A stretch of DNA of 64,000 bases, from assembly GCA_900696515.1 (NCBI GenBank), contig CAADGK010000098.1, forward strand, positions 1 through 64,000, read 5' to 3'. The notes beneath the pieces were generated by a model. It was not told where the DNA came from. It searched no databases and worked only from the letters and a program-made list of their open reading frames with translations. The first letter of the stretch is position 1. Every line of letters starts with the position of its first letter. Positions 46,914 through 55,973 of this stretch are shown piece by piece. The DNA comes from an uncultured Nitrosospira sp. GTDB lineage: Bacteria; Nitrospirota; Nitrospiria; Nitrospirales; Nitrospiraceae. The translations under genes and the position numbers were made by a program.

Positions 46914-47041
46914 CCAGCGACTTGGAGAGCATCGTGTTCTTGCTTGGATCACCGGATTGTGTCGAAAGGCAGTACTTGATCAGAAGCACTGCACGTGACG
47001 GAAACGTCACGAACGATCTGATGGCTGCACCACGCTATTGA
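46910..47041 (+). CDS. Small 43-codon ORF coupled to the GT9 gene (doubtful)
   Basis: ATG at 46910 overlaps the GT9 TGA in an ATGA junction and reads MTSDLESIVFLLGSPDCVER onward to a stop at 47039-47041, ten bases before the next gene. It matches no family I know. For it: exact stop/start overlap, as at other real junctions here. Against it: short length and an internal perfect hairpin. It may be a genuine small protein, a decayed gene fragment or spacer. Confidence 0.3.
   Translation: MTSDLESIVFLLGSPDCVERQYLIRSTARDGNVTNDLMAAPRY
46994..47011 (+). other. Perfect GAAA-tetraloop hairpin
   Basis: CGTGACG (46994-47000), GAAA loop (47001-47004), CGTCACG (47005-47011): a 7-bp perfect stem closed by a GNRA tetraloop, 40 bases before the next gene. 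No U tract follows, so it is not a classical terminator. It may be an RNA-processing or protein-binding site, or chance. Confidence 0.4.
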
Positions 47042-47050
47042 CAGGATACT

Positions 47051-47794
47051 ATGTTTCAATTACGCCATCTTGTTCATCCAGTCCGCTCAGTGAAAGCGCT
47101 ATGCCTCCGACTCTCTTCTGGAAGGAGTCCAGAGCCTGGCCGTTCCGCCAACCAGCCTCTTGAATCACTCCCTGATGTGCCCGATCTGTTCTGCATGTAT
47201 CGAACCTTGATCGCTCACCCCGAGTTAACACGTAGATCCGGCGGATGGCTATACCAGAACACATTTTACCCGGACTATCTCACTGTCGGAGGAGCGGGAC
47301 ATGCCATATTCCCTGAAGCCGCGAAGTATTGTCGGGGAAACGGCATTGATGTTGGGGCTGGTCTCTGGCCATTGCCCGGCGCCACACCCGTTGATCTATG
47401 GCGAGGTGCCGGCACGAACAGATGTGTCGCTGACTTCGAGAAGGATTCTCTGGACTACGTCTTTAGTTCCCATTGCCTTGAACACATTGAGACCTGGAAC
47501 GAAAGCCTGCAGGAATGGGTCGATCGTGTGCGACTCGGTGGAACGATATTTCTGTACCTGCCACATCCTGATTGCGCCATATGGCATCCCGGTTCACCGT
47601 TTGTGGGTGACGGGCACAAATGGATTCCTACGCCGCAGGTTATCCGACAGGCTCTCGAGCAAATGGGATGTGTCCTTCTGCGTCTCAATGAAGGACCGGA
47701 TGCAATGTGCAGTTTTTTCATCTGTGCGCGGAAAGAGACCAGAAACAATCCGGCATCTGGTGTCACGCCGACCCATGACACCTCGGGCGTCTGA
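47051..47794 (+). CDS. SAM-dependent methyltransferase-like protein
   Basis: A 247-residue protein with a short class I methyltransferase core: motif I NGIDVGAGLWPLPGA (glycine-rich loop), FSSHCLEHIETW (motif IV region, as in sugar-cluster Methyltransf_11 proteins) and RVRLGGTIFLYLPHPD. The first 80 residues carry an Arg/Pro-rich and then Tyr/Gly-rich N-terminal region (GGWLYQNTFYPDYLTVGGAG). The region between motifs I and IV is shorter than usual. Probable sugar methyltransferase; target unknown. Confidence 0.75.
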   Translation: MFQLRHLVHPVRSVKALCLRLSSGRSPEPGRSANQPLESLPDVPDLFCMYRTLIAHPELTRRSGGWLYQNTFYPDYLTVGGAGHAIFPEAAKYCRGNGIDVGAGLWPLPGATPVDLWRGAGTNRCVADFEKDSLDYVFSSHCLEHIETWNESLQEWVDRVRLGGTIFLYLPHPDCAIWHPGSPFVGDGHKWIPTPQVIRQALEQMGCVLLRLNEGPDAMCSFFICARKETRNNPASGVTPTHDTSGV

Positions 47795-47865
47795 GGGATG
47801 TATTGCCTGATGGAGACGCAGGCTAGGACTGCCCGGATCCAGGCGGCTTTGAGGAGCGCCGAACG

Positions 47866-48816
47866 ATGAAATACGCGAAACCATTCGATGTAACGGCGGA
47901 CATCCGGAAGGTCTCTTCTCTTCAAGCGAATTCGAGGAACTCGGCATCAGCCGACGTGAGTATCGTACTCGGCACGTACAACCGTAAGGAGTTTCTCAAG
48001 GAAGCGATTCAAAGCATTCATCAGAATGGCATCACGGTGCCCTATGAGATCATTGTCGTCGATGGCGGATCAACCGACGGCTCGAAAGAATGGCTTATGG
48101 ATCAATCGGAAATCATCACGATTATCCAGCACAACCGAACTGACTCTGCGAACCAAGTGAGCAAGCGCAGGAGTTGGGGCTATTTCATGAATCTAGGCTT
48201 CAAGTGTGCCGAAGGACAATATGTCGTGATGATCAGCGATGACTCCTTGCTTGTTCCGGGTGCGGTGATGAACGGTGTGCGCCATTATGAAACCTTGCGG
48301 CAGCAAGGGCGCAATGTGGGTGCTGTCGCGTTTTACTGGAGGAATTGGCCAGAGCAGAAAGAGTATTGGGTGGGATTAACCCATGGGGAAAGGATGTTTG
48401 TGAATCACGGCCTCTACCTCCGCACTGCGCTCCAAGAAGTGGCTTGGATTGATGAGGACCGGTACCACTTCTACTGTGCCGATGGCGACCTGTGTCTCAA
48501 ATTATGGGAACGGGGCTATGAGGTCGTGGACTGCCCCTCGTCGTTTGTCGAGCATTTTTCACATACCAATCTCGCCATCAGGGCGTCCAACCTTGAGAAC
48601 GAACAAAAGGACCGAGCCGCCTATCAGGACAGATGGCGCGGTATCTTCTTTGATCCGAGCAAACCAAATCGTCGTGATTGGATTTACTTGACTCATGAAG
48701 ACCCGACCCGAACAGCCGAGGGTTTCAACCGAGCACAGGGCGGCCGGCAACATACGACGGAGTCACAAGAGAGTAGGGGCTCCTGGTTCACAGTAAGAAA
48801 CCTATGGCGTCCGTAA
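47866..48816 (+). CDS. GT2 family glycosyltransferase
   Basis: A 316-residue GT-A enzyme. [19 protein letters not shown] starts the nucleotide-binding fold at about residue 30, [12 protein letters not shown] follows, and the metal-binding DXD equivalent is [14 protein letters not shown]. Late [19 protein letters not shown] is the usual catalytic ED/GD region. A 30-residue N-terminal extension precedes the core. GAGGAG lies about 11 bases before the ATG. Its last 13 bases overlap the following GT2-methyltransferase gene. Confidence 0.88.
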   Translation: MKYAKPFDVTADIRKVSSLQANSRNSASADVSIVLGTYNRKEFLKEAIQSIHQNGITVPYEIIVVDGGSTDGSKEWLMDQSEIITIIQHNRTDSANQVSKRRSWGYFMNLGFKCAEGQYVVMISDDSLLVPGAVMNGVRHYETLRQQGRNVGAVAFYWRNWPEQKEYWVGLTHGERMFVNHGLYLRTALQEVAWIDEDRYHFYCADGDLCLKLWERGYEVVDCPSSFVEHFSHTNLAIRASNLENEQKDRAAYQDRWRGIFFDPSKPNRRDWIYLTHEDPTRTAEGFNRAQGGRQHTTESQESRGSWFTVRNLWRP

Positions 48817-50420
48817 GCGTCATCATCCCAACCTTCAATCGGTATCCACTTCTACGCCTTGCGGTGGATTCCGTATTGAAGCAGACTCATCGCGATATTG
48901 AAATCATCGTGATTGACGACGGCTCCACCGACGACACACCAGCTCTATTCGCTCAGCAGTTCCCATCCGTTCATTATGTCAAGATTGACCATTCCGGGCT
49001 GCCCGCCGTCGCACGAAACGTCGGAATCAGACTTGCAAAAGGAGAGTTTGTTGCATTCTTGGACTCGGATGACCAATGGCTTCCAAATAAACTATCCGAA
49101 CAGGTAGAGACCCTTCAAAGAAACCCGGACATAGGACTTGTCTGTGCCAACGCGTTTGTCATGTATGATGACAGGGACGAACTCAGCAGACCTTACTTAC
49201 CGAACGCTCAAGGAACCGCTGCTCATACCCTTGAGACCCTTCTTGACGACAATTTTGTCATTACCTCCACCGCTGTCGTACGCCGGTCTCTGTTTGACCA
49301 GGTCGGACTCTTTGAGGGAGCGGCTGTCTTACAGTTTGGTGAGGACTACGATCTCTGGCTTAGAATCGCCGCCATGTCTGAAATTCTGTACATTCCTGAC
49401 CCGTTGGCGGTTTATCGCGATATTCCATCACACAGCATTCGAGCCGGTCTCTCACAGGCAATGTACTGGCAAGCACGACTGCTGATCGTACGGAGGCTGC
49501 GCCGCTTTCTGAAACACAGAAGATCTTCCATATTTATTCCGAAACGCATCTTGGATCACCAGGAGGGCATGTTTCTGAAGGCAACGGTCAAAGCCCTCTT
49601 GTCGGACCATCGATATGTGGCAACCATCCCTCATATCACGGCCCTCTGTGTGCATGATCCGTTGTCAATCGGGAAAGCTGCGCTGAGAAAGATGCGAAGG
49701 AAGGGGCGGCACCTTGCTATGGGAAAGAGCGAACGCCTCGTCGAACCAACAACGGCCTGTTCTCCCGACAAACCTCTCAAACTCCATCTTGGATGTGGCG
49801 AAGTCTATTTACCTGGATACATTAATGTGGATTACCCGCAGACCCGGCACTCCGTTCAAAGACACGCGAAGGCAGACATTTGTGCCGACTTGTCACAGCT
49901 CTCGTATCCAATCGGCACCGTAGACGAAATCCGGCTGCATCATGTCTTCGAGCATTTTGAACGACCCGTCGCATTGCGACTGCTGATTGACTGGTATGCC
50001 TGGCTGAAGGACGGGGGACAACTCATCATCGAAACTCCGGACTTCCATCGTTCTGTTCAGGAATACCTCCGAAGTCAGGCAATGAGTGACCAACTCAAGA
50101 TTCTCCGCCATCTTTTTGGATCGCATGAAGCCGGTTGGGCAGTCCACTATGACGGTTGGTATTGTGAGCGGTTTACCCACGTTCTGACCGCATTGGGTTA
50201 CCGTAATCTCAGATTCACAACCGGAGAATGGCAGGGAACGTATAACATTACCGTCTGTTGCACAAAGGACAATCCTCATCTATCGAGAGCGGAACAGGTC
50301 AGCCAGGTGAGAGAGCTCCTGCGATTGAGTCTGGTGGATGGGTCCCCAACAGAAATGCGGATGCTTGAAACTTGGATGGAGCAGTTCCAATCAACGGGAC
50401 ATTGCACCCGGGCTGCCTAG
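48804..50420 (+). CDS. GT2 glycosyltransferase fused to a SAM methyltransferase
   Basis: A 538-residue two-domain protein. Residues 1-about 240 are a GT2: [34 protein letters not shown] in [12 protein letters not shown] and [13 protein letters not shown] basic helical linker (about 240-325) follows. Residues about 328-520 are a class I methyltransferase: [19 protein letters not shown] (motif I and acidic end), [17 protein letters not shown] (motif IV), [14 protein letters not shown], and a YNITVCC strand. There is no frameshift; the fusion is in one frame throughout. It probably adds a sugar and methylates it, a natural arrangement for chain capping. Confidence 0.87.
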   Translation: MASVSVIIPTFNRYPLLRLAVDSVLKQTHRDIEIIVIDDGSTDDTPALFAQQFPSVHYVKIDHSGLPAVARNVGIRLAKGEFVAFLDSDDQWLPNKLSEQVETLQRNPDIGLVCANAFVMYDDRDELSRPYLPNAQGTAAHTLETLLDDNFVITSTAVVRRSLFDQVGLFEGAAVLQFGEDYDLWLRIAAMSEILYIPDPLAVYRDIPSHSIRAGLSQAMYWQARLLIVRRLRRFLKHRRSSIFIPKRILDHQEGMFLKATVKALLSDHRYVATIPHITALCVHDPLSIGKAALRKMRRKGRHLAMGKSERLVEPTTACSPDKPLKLHLGCGEVYLPGYINVDYPQTRHSVQRHAKADICADLSQLSYPIGTVDEIRLHHVFEHFERPVALRLLIDWYAWLKDGGQLIIETPDFHRSVQEYLRSQAMSDQLKILRHLFGSHEAGWAVHYDGWYCERFTHVLTALGYRNLRFTTGEWQGTYNITVCCTKDNPHLSRAEQVSQVRELLRLSLVDGSPTEMRMLETWMEQFQSTGHCTRAA

Positions 50421-50486
50421 CGTCAGGTTCACACATGATTGAACCGGCAAGCCGCACAGGCAACGGCAGGACTGACACAACACAAG

Positions 50487-51878
50487 GTGGCTGACGTCGT
50501 GAACATACTGTTCTGCTGCGAATTCTACGCGCCCAGCGTCGGCGGTATCCAGGAAGTCATGCGACAAGTGGCGGAGCGACTCGTCTCCCGGGGCCATGAT
50601 GTCACCGTCGCCACATCACACCTTCCGTCCCGCACATTCACTCAGCTCAACGGAGTGAGAATCGTGGGGTTTGATGTGTCCGGCAGTTATGTGAAGGGGT
50701 TGAACGGTGACGTGACACACTATCAACGGTTTGTATCAACAGGCAGTTTTGACGTTGTCTTGATCAATATGGCGCAACAGTGGACCCTTGATGCCTTGAT
50801 TCCCGTCCTCGGCAAGATCCCCTATCGCAAAGTTCTCATTCCCTGCGGATTCTCCTGCTTCTATGAACCGTCCTATAAGACTTATTTCCGGCAGATGCCG
50901 GACGTCTTACGCCAATTCGATCATCTGATCTTTCATGCCTCCGAGTATCGAGACATCAGCTTCGTAAAGCAGTGTGGGTTGGAACAGTTTTCCATCATTC
51001 CGAACGGGGCGAGCGAAACGGAATTTGCTCAGAAGAAAGATCCTGCCTTTCGAAAGCGACTGGGAATCTCTGACCAGGAGCGCCTCTTCCTCACCGTAGG
51101 TGCCTTTACCGCAGACAAGGGATATGCGGACTTATTGCAATCCTACCTCACCTGTGACTTTGGAAAACAAGCCTCGGTATTGCTCTTGAACGCGAACGCC
51201 TACATTGCTGAACCACCCCAGAGGAATTCCGCAGCATCGACAACTTCATCAGAATTATTGACCCATCATCACACACGGATCTCTGCTGAATCTCGTCCGA
51301 ATGAGACAACAATTCGCGCCATATTGTCACAGACGTACCGTGGTCTGCTCGGTTTCATCACAGGGCATAAGCCCGATCAGAATCCGCCGCCGTTTCGCGA
51401 TGAGATACAATCCCTCCTGAAACAACTCAATCAGCCCGGGACCAACAAGAGGGTGATGGTAACGGATTTGCCTCGGCCGGCACTCGTGCAAGCCTATCTG
51501 AACGCCGATCTCTTTGTCTTTGCCTCACGTATCGAGTATTCCCCTCTGGTGCTCTTCGAGGCAGCCGCGGCCGGCACACCGTTTCTTTCCGCCCAAGTCG
51601 GCAATGCTCAAGAAATTGCAGAATGGACCGGAGGCGGCATAATCGGCCCCTCGCTCATCGATACGAGAGGATACACACGAATCGATGCCACGCGATTCGC
51701 TGAGCAATGGGTCCAACTCATCAATGACGAAGAGAGAAGACGCGAACTTGGACAAAATGGAAGACGAAATTGGGCTACCCAATTTACGTGGGAACGCATC
51801 GCTCAACAGTATGAGAACAGGCTCCAACAGGTCTGTACTGCACCAGCGGTCATGAGCGAAGCGATCCGAAACTGTTAG
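50487..51878 (+). CDS. GT4 family glycosyltransferase
   Basis: A 463-residue retaining GT-B enzyme. The N-terminal NILFCCEFYAPSVGGIQEVM and RLVSRGHDVTVATS form the acceptor Rossmann fold; the C-terminal domain has LFLTVGAFTADKGYADLLQSY and ADLFVFASRIEYSPLVLFEAAAAGTPFLSA, the donor-binding E-x7-E. A non-homologous insertion of about 90 residues (roughly 240-330, Ser/Thr/Pro-rich) lies between the domain halves. The start is uncertain: TTG 50439, GTG 50487 and GTG 50499 are all in frame with weak ribosome-binding sites; I chose 50487 as closest to the conserved start. Confidence 0.83.
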   Translation: MADVVNILFCCEFYAPSVGGIQEVMRQVAERLVSRGHDVTVATSHLPSRTFTQLNGVRIVGFDVSGSYVKGLNGDVTHYQRFVSTGSFDVVLINMAQQWTLDALIPVLGKIPYRKVLIPCGFSCFYEPSYKTYFRQMPDVLRQFDHLIFHASEYRDISFVKQCGLEQFSIIPNGASETEFAQKKDPAFRKRLGISDQERLFLTVGAFTADKGYADLLQSYLTCDFGKQASVLLLNANAYIAEPPQRNSAASTTSSELLTHHHTRISAESRPNETTIRAILSQTYRGLLGFITGHKPDQNPPPFRDEIQSLLKQLNQPGTNKRVMVTDLPRPALVQAYLNADLFVFASRIEYSPLVLFEAAAAGTPFLSAQVGNAQEIAEWTGGGIIGPSLIDTRGYTRIDATRFAEQWVQLINDEERRRELGQNGRRNWATQFTWERIAQQYENRLQQVCTAPAVMSEAIRNC

Positions 51879-51892
51879 CAGGACTCAGCGGT

Positions 51893-53074
51893 ATGCGCAT
51901 TTTGTATGTCGCGATGAAATACGACTATGGCCGCCCGAACCAGGGGCTTAGCTTTGAACATTACAATTTTTACGACTGCTTGCGCCGGATGGGACATGAC
52001 ATTGTGTACTTCGATTTCATGACCCTGATGCAAGAACATGGCCGATCCTGGATGAATAGCCGGCTTGTGGAAGTGGCCCAGCAGGAGAAACCGGATCTGA
52101 TGTTCACCGTGCTCTTCACAGACGAATTTGATGCATCGGCGTTGCGCCATGTAACGGAAAATGTCGGCATTGTGACCCTCAACTGGTTTTGCGACGATCA
52201 TTGGCGATTCGAACAGTACTCTCGCCTGTGGGCTCCGTGCTTCCGATGGGTTGTGACTACGGCGGAAAGTGCTCTCCCTAAGTATGCGCAGATTGGTTAT
52301 CCCAATGTCATCAAAAGCCAGTGGGCCTGCAACACCTTCCTGTATCGCCGGATGAACCTCCCCATGGAATATGATGTGACCTTCATCGGTCAACCGTACG
52401 GAGCTCGCCGAACCGTGATTGAGCAACTGCGGCAGGCCGGTGTCAACGTCAGAACCTGGGGGCAGGGATGGGATTCTGGAAAGGTCTCGCAGGACCAGAT
52501 GATCAGGATCTTCAGCACAAGCCGCATCAATCTCAATCTCACAGCGGCATACGGCTCAAGCTCCGCTGATGGGCTACCCGTTTCGTCATCGGGGAGACGT
52601 CCCCTTCGACGGCTCTTCGAACAGATCCCGTTCGTAAATGCCCTGAGCAAACGTGCAACAGCCTACGGCCAAGAACGCTCACGATCCCAGTGCGGTCAAC
52701 CACCGATACCGGCAGCAGCCGAGCCCGCCGAACCCTGCACCGAACAGATCAAGGGACGCAACTTCGAGGTCCCAGGCACCGGAGGTTTTCTCCTGACGCA
52801 ACAGGCAGCCGATCTGGAACACTACTATGATCTCGGCAGAGAGGTCGTCTGTTTTCACTCTACTCAAGAAATGATTGAGCAGGTCCGCCACTACCTGACA
52901 CATGATGATGAGCGCACAGCTATTGCTGAGGCAGGATACCAGCGAACGGTGAGAGACCACACCTATCAACAGCGTTTCAACAAAATCTTTGCCCGCATCG
53001 GGCTGGCTGCGCGTGCAACCCCGGCACACGGCGCCCGGTCAGCAGTCGCTGGACAGACGCAGGAGGTGCGATAG
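51893..53074 (+). CDS. CgeB-like glycosyltransferase (second copy)
   Basis: A 393-residue protein related to the product at 39715. It opens MRILYVAMKYDYGRPNQG, has FNWFCDDHWRFE-like VTLNWFCDDHWRFEQYS, then YDVTFIGQPYGARRTVIEQL and, after a long Ser/Arg/Pro-rich insertion (about 225-285), RNFEVPGTGGFLLTQQAADLEHYYDLG and a YLTHDDERTAIAEAGYQRTVRDHTY ending. The FEVP-GG block and HTY-RF ending match the first copy, but the N termini are well diverged, so they are old paralogues rather than a recent duplication. Specificity unknown. Confidence 0.83.
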   Translation: MRILYVAMKYDYGRPNQGLSFEHYNFYDCLRRMGHDIVYFDFMTLMQEHGRSWMNSRLVEVAQQEKPDLMFTVLFTDEFDASALRHVTENVGIVTLNWFCDDHWRFEQYSRLWAPCFRWVVTTAESALPKYAQIGYPNVIKSQWACNTFLYRRMNLPMEYDVTFIGQPYGARRTVIEQLRQAGVNVRTWGQGWDSGKVSQDQMIRIFSTSRINLNLTAAYGSSSADGLPVSSSGRRPLRRLFEQIPFVNALSKRATAYGQERSRSQCGQPPIPAAAEPAEPCTEQIKGRNFEVPGTGGFLLTQQAADLEHYYDLGREVVCFHSTQEMIEQVRHYLTHDDERTAIAEAGYQRTVRDHTYQQRFNKIFARIGLAARATPAHGARSAVAGQTQEVR

Positions 53075-53124
53075 ACCGAGGACCGTGCGAGTCCGTTCTT
53101 GCTACTTGACCGAGAGAACATGAC

Positions 53125-53982
53125 ATGCCCATGAAACAACGATTGCGACTGGCATTCACTGATTTTTGGGAAGGATTTGACTGTAATCCTACCGGGAAGT
53201 CCTGCTTTGACAACGTGCTGTACAAAATTTTATCGGAACGCTTCGATATTGACATCTCGGACGACCCCGACTTTCTGATTTATAGCGTATTTGGATCTCA
53301 GCACAAGCACTACACATGCCCCAAGGTCTTTTACACGGCCGAAAATGTCAGACCTGATTTTAATGAGTGTCAGTACGCCATCACCTTTGACTATCTCGAT
53401 GACGCTCGCCATCTGCGGTTTCCCTTGTCGGCCGTGACCCTGTACGAATGGGGCATTCTGGATGACTTCGCCATCTCCATCGATTGCGAGCGGATACGAG
53501 CCGAAAAAACACGATTTTGCAACTTCCTGTTTTCCAATGCAAATGCTCGTGAAAGAAATACGTTGTTCCAGAAACTGTCGAAGTACAAACGAGTAGACTC
53601 GGGAGGCCGGGCGCTCAACAATCTTGGGTACTACGTTGAAGACAAGATGAACTTTTTGAGCCAGTACAAATTCACCATCGCGTTTGAGAACAGCGAATAT
53701 TCTGGCTACACCACCGAGAAGCTGGTTCACCCCAAGTTGGTCAACAGTATTCCCATTTATTGGGGCAACCCCGATGTTCACAAAGACTGGAATACACATG
53801 CGTTCATCAATGCCTATGAGTTTCCGAACATGAAACAGCTCATCGAGTTCATTCAGGAGGTTGATCGGAATGACAACCTGTACTTTAACTTATTAAGACA
53901 ACCGCATTTTACCACTCCGAAATCTCGTCATCTCGATCGGCAGACCCTCATCACATTCTTTGAACGGATCACACATTCATGA
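53125..53982 (+). CDS. GT10 family (alpha-1,3/4-fucosyltransferase-like) glycosyltransferase
   Basis: A 285-residue protein of the GT10 fold. The C-terminal donor domain has the diagnostic YKFTIAFENSEYSGYTTEKL followed by NSIPIYWGNPDV, closely matching bacterial GDP-fucose-using alpha-1,3-fucosyltransferases such as those of Helicobacter. The N-terminal half has DPDFLIYSVFG and KVFYTAENVRPDF. Members mostly transfer fucose (or a related 6-deoxy sugar) to GlcNAc. No gmd or fcl gene for GDP-fucose is in the window. The gene reads as AT-richer than its neighbours by eye. Confidence 0.9.
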   Translation: MPMKQRLRLAFTDFWEGFDCNPTGKSCFDNVLYKILSERFDIDISDDPDFLIYSVFGSQHKHYTCPKVFYTAENVRPDFNECQYAITFDYLDDARHLRFPLSAVTLYEWGILDDFAISIDCERIRAEKTRFCNFLFSNANARERNTLFQKLSKYKRVDSGGRALNNLGYYVEDKMNFLSQYKFTIAFENSEYSGYTTEKLVHPKLVNSIPIYWGNPDVHKDWNTHAFINAYEFPNMKQLIEFIQEVDRNDNLYFNLLRQPHFTTPKSRHLDRQTLITFFERITHS

Positions 53983-53988
53983 CGAGCG

Positions 53989-54801
53989 ATGAGACATAAC
54001 GTGCGTGCTGGACTCATGACCGTCGCGACAAGACTCAATGCGATGCTCAAACGATTTGACATGACTATTACACGACACAGTCGACTTGAAACGCTGCGGC
54101 AGCGGCTCAATGCCGTCAGCGACATCGATATCGATCTCCTCATTAATGCCCCCGCTGAACACACTCTCGACATCGTCAAGTACCTGCCACGGTCCACTGC
54201 TCAGCACCGGCAGGACATATTCGTCCTCTCACAGCTTCATTTCAAACGAGGTGGTTTTTTTGTTGAGTTTGGTGCCACCAACGGCCTCGATCACTCCAAT
54301 ACCTATCTATTGGAGAAAGAATTCGGCTGGAACGGTATTTTGGCAGAACCGGCCCTCTGTTGGCACAACGCGTTACGAAGGAACCGCGAGGTCTCGGTTG
54401 ATACACGGTGTCTCTGGAAAGAATCGAATCAGACCATCTCATTTTATGAAACCGATGCCGCGGATCTCTCGACGATTGAAACCTATCGAGAACATGATCT
54501 CCACGCACGCAGACGTGCGCATGGAACACGGTACGACGTGCCCACCGTTTCCCTCCAAGACTTGCTCGCACACCACAAAGCTCCCCAGCTCATCGATTAT
54601 CTTTCAATTGATACCGAAGGGAGCGAATTTGAGATCTTGAACAACTTCGACTTTGAACGACACAGGTTTCGTATCATTACCTGCGAGCATAACTTCACCC
54701 CGGCACGGGACAAGATTCATCGCTTACTCTCCAAGCAAGGGTACACACGAGCCCTTGAGCGCCTTTCGAAACAAGACGATTGGTATGTATTGGTAGGATG
54801 A
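53989..54801 (+). CDS. FkbM-family methyltransferase
   Basis: A 270-residue protein with the FkbM methyltransferase domain: FFVEFGATNGLDHSNTYLLE (motif I), WNGILAEPALCWHNAL (acidic end), a VDTRCLW strand, and IDYLSIDTEGSEFEILNNFDF, the diagnostic FkbM block, followed by RIITCEHNF. Residues 1-75 are basic and helical. FkbM proteins O-methylate sugars and polyketides and are common in glycan clusters. It starts 6 bases after the GT10 stop. Confidence 0.88.
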   Translation: MRHNVRAGLMTVATRLNAMLKRFDMTITRHSRLETLRQRLNAVSDIDIDLLINAPAEHTLDIVKYLPRSTAQHRQDIFVLSQLHFKRGGFFVEFGATNGLDHSNTYLLEKEFGWNGILAEPALCWHNALRRNREVSVDTRCLWKESNQTISFYETDAADLSTIETYREHDLHARRRAHGTRYDVPTVSLQDLLAHHKAPQLIDYLSIDTEGSEFEILNNFDFERHRFRIITCEHNFTPARDKIHRLLSKQGYTRALERLSKQDDWYVLVG

Positions 54802-54893
54802 TCGGCTGAAGTCACCGACATCGACACGAATAGTCAGACGCGTTCCTCGCCGAACACTTTCGCGGCGCATTGTCCAGCAGAGGAGCCTCGCAA

Positions 54894-55973
54894 TTGCATA
54901 CAATAGGTTGCCCTATCCCGGCGTCGCCTCGCATCAGTTGTGTATTGGCGGTATGTAATGGGCAGGCCCATCTTCCCGAGTCCATTCGCAGCATCCAAAC
55001 CCAGACATTCCATGACTGGGAACTCATTGTGGTGGATGATGGGTCAACAGATCGTACGCCACAGATCCTCGACCAGGTACAACATGAAGATACCCGTATA
55101 CGCGTCCACACCCAGTCGAAGCAAGGGCTCGTTGCCGCATTGAATCAGGGCATCATGATGGCCAGAGGTGAGTATATTGCCAGGATGGATGCCGATGATA
55201 TTAGCATGCCTGATCGCTTTGCGGTTCAACTTGAATACCTGGACGATCATCACGATATCGGAATCTGCGGATCATGGATCGAAACATTCGGCGCCAAAAC
55301 ATCAGAAATCGTGGAATATCCAAGAGATGACGGGGCTATTCGGTGCCAATTACTCTTCGCCCCATCGTTGGCTCACCCCGCAACGATGTTTCGACGGAGT
55401 CTGATCGTTGATCATCATCTCTTCTACGACGAACGGGCAGTCCACGCGGAGGATTACGACCTATGGGTACGGGCCTCTCGGCATACCCGTTTCGCCAATG
55501 TACCGATCACCCTGCTTCGGTACCGGATACATCCGCAGCAGGTCGGTCATCTGTTTGAAGCAAAAATGGATGAGATAGCACAAGCCATTCGCATTGCTCA
55601 GCTGGCTCGTCTCGGCATTACCCCGGTACCAGATGAAGCACACCTGCATCAACAGATCAGTCGGTGGAAGTTTGAACCATCAACGACATTTCTCTCGGCG
55701 ACTCGTATCTGGTTTGATAAGCTGATAGATGCAAATCGGATGACCGGAGTCTATCCGGAAACTGAGTTTCTTACGGTATTGGGGACGTGGTGGAGCAATG
55801 TGTGTCTCGTGGCGACGACCGAAGGATGGCGGACGCTGATTGAATGTTGGCGTGCTCCGCGCTTAGCCCGGTCCGCATGGAGCCCATGGGAACATCTGAA
55901 GTTTGCCCTGAAATGCCTGTTCCGAAAACATCCACACACGAAATTCTTAGGGATGCGTGGCGTTGCAAACTGA
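54894..55973 (+). CDS. GT2 family glycosyltransferase
   Basis: A 359-residue GT-A enzyme. RISCVLAVCNGQAHLPESI opens the fold, LIVVDDGSTDRTPQIL and the DXD in IARMDADDISMPDRF are intact, and HAEDYDLWVRASRH is the catalytic acidic block. A 130-residue C-terminal helical region follows. I chose the TTG at 54894, which has AGGAG 8 bases upstream; another TTG at 54870 is in frame without one. TTG starts are rare in this window. Overlaps the next gene by 17 bases. Confidence 0.87.
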   Translation: MHTIGCPIPASPRISCVLAVCNGQAHLPESIRSIQTQTFHDWELIVVDDGSTDRTPQILDQVQHEDTRIRVHTQSKQGLVAALNQGIMMARGEYIARMDADDISMPDRFAVQLEYLDDHHDIGICGSWIETFGAKTSEIVEYPRDDGAIRCQLLFAPSLAHPATMFRRSLIVDHHLFYDERAVHAEDYDLWVRASRHTRFANVPITLLRYRIHPQQVGHLFEAKMDEIAQAIRIAQLARLGITPVPDEAHLHQQISRWKFEPSTTFLSATRIWFDKLIDANRMTGVYPETEFLTVLGTWWSNVCLVATTEGWRTLIECWRAPRLARSAWSPWEHLKFALKCLFRKHPHTKFLGMRGVAN

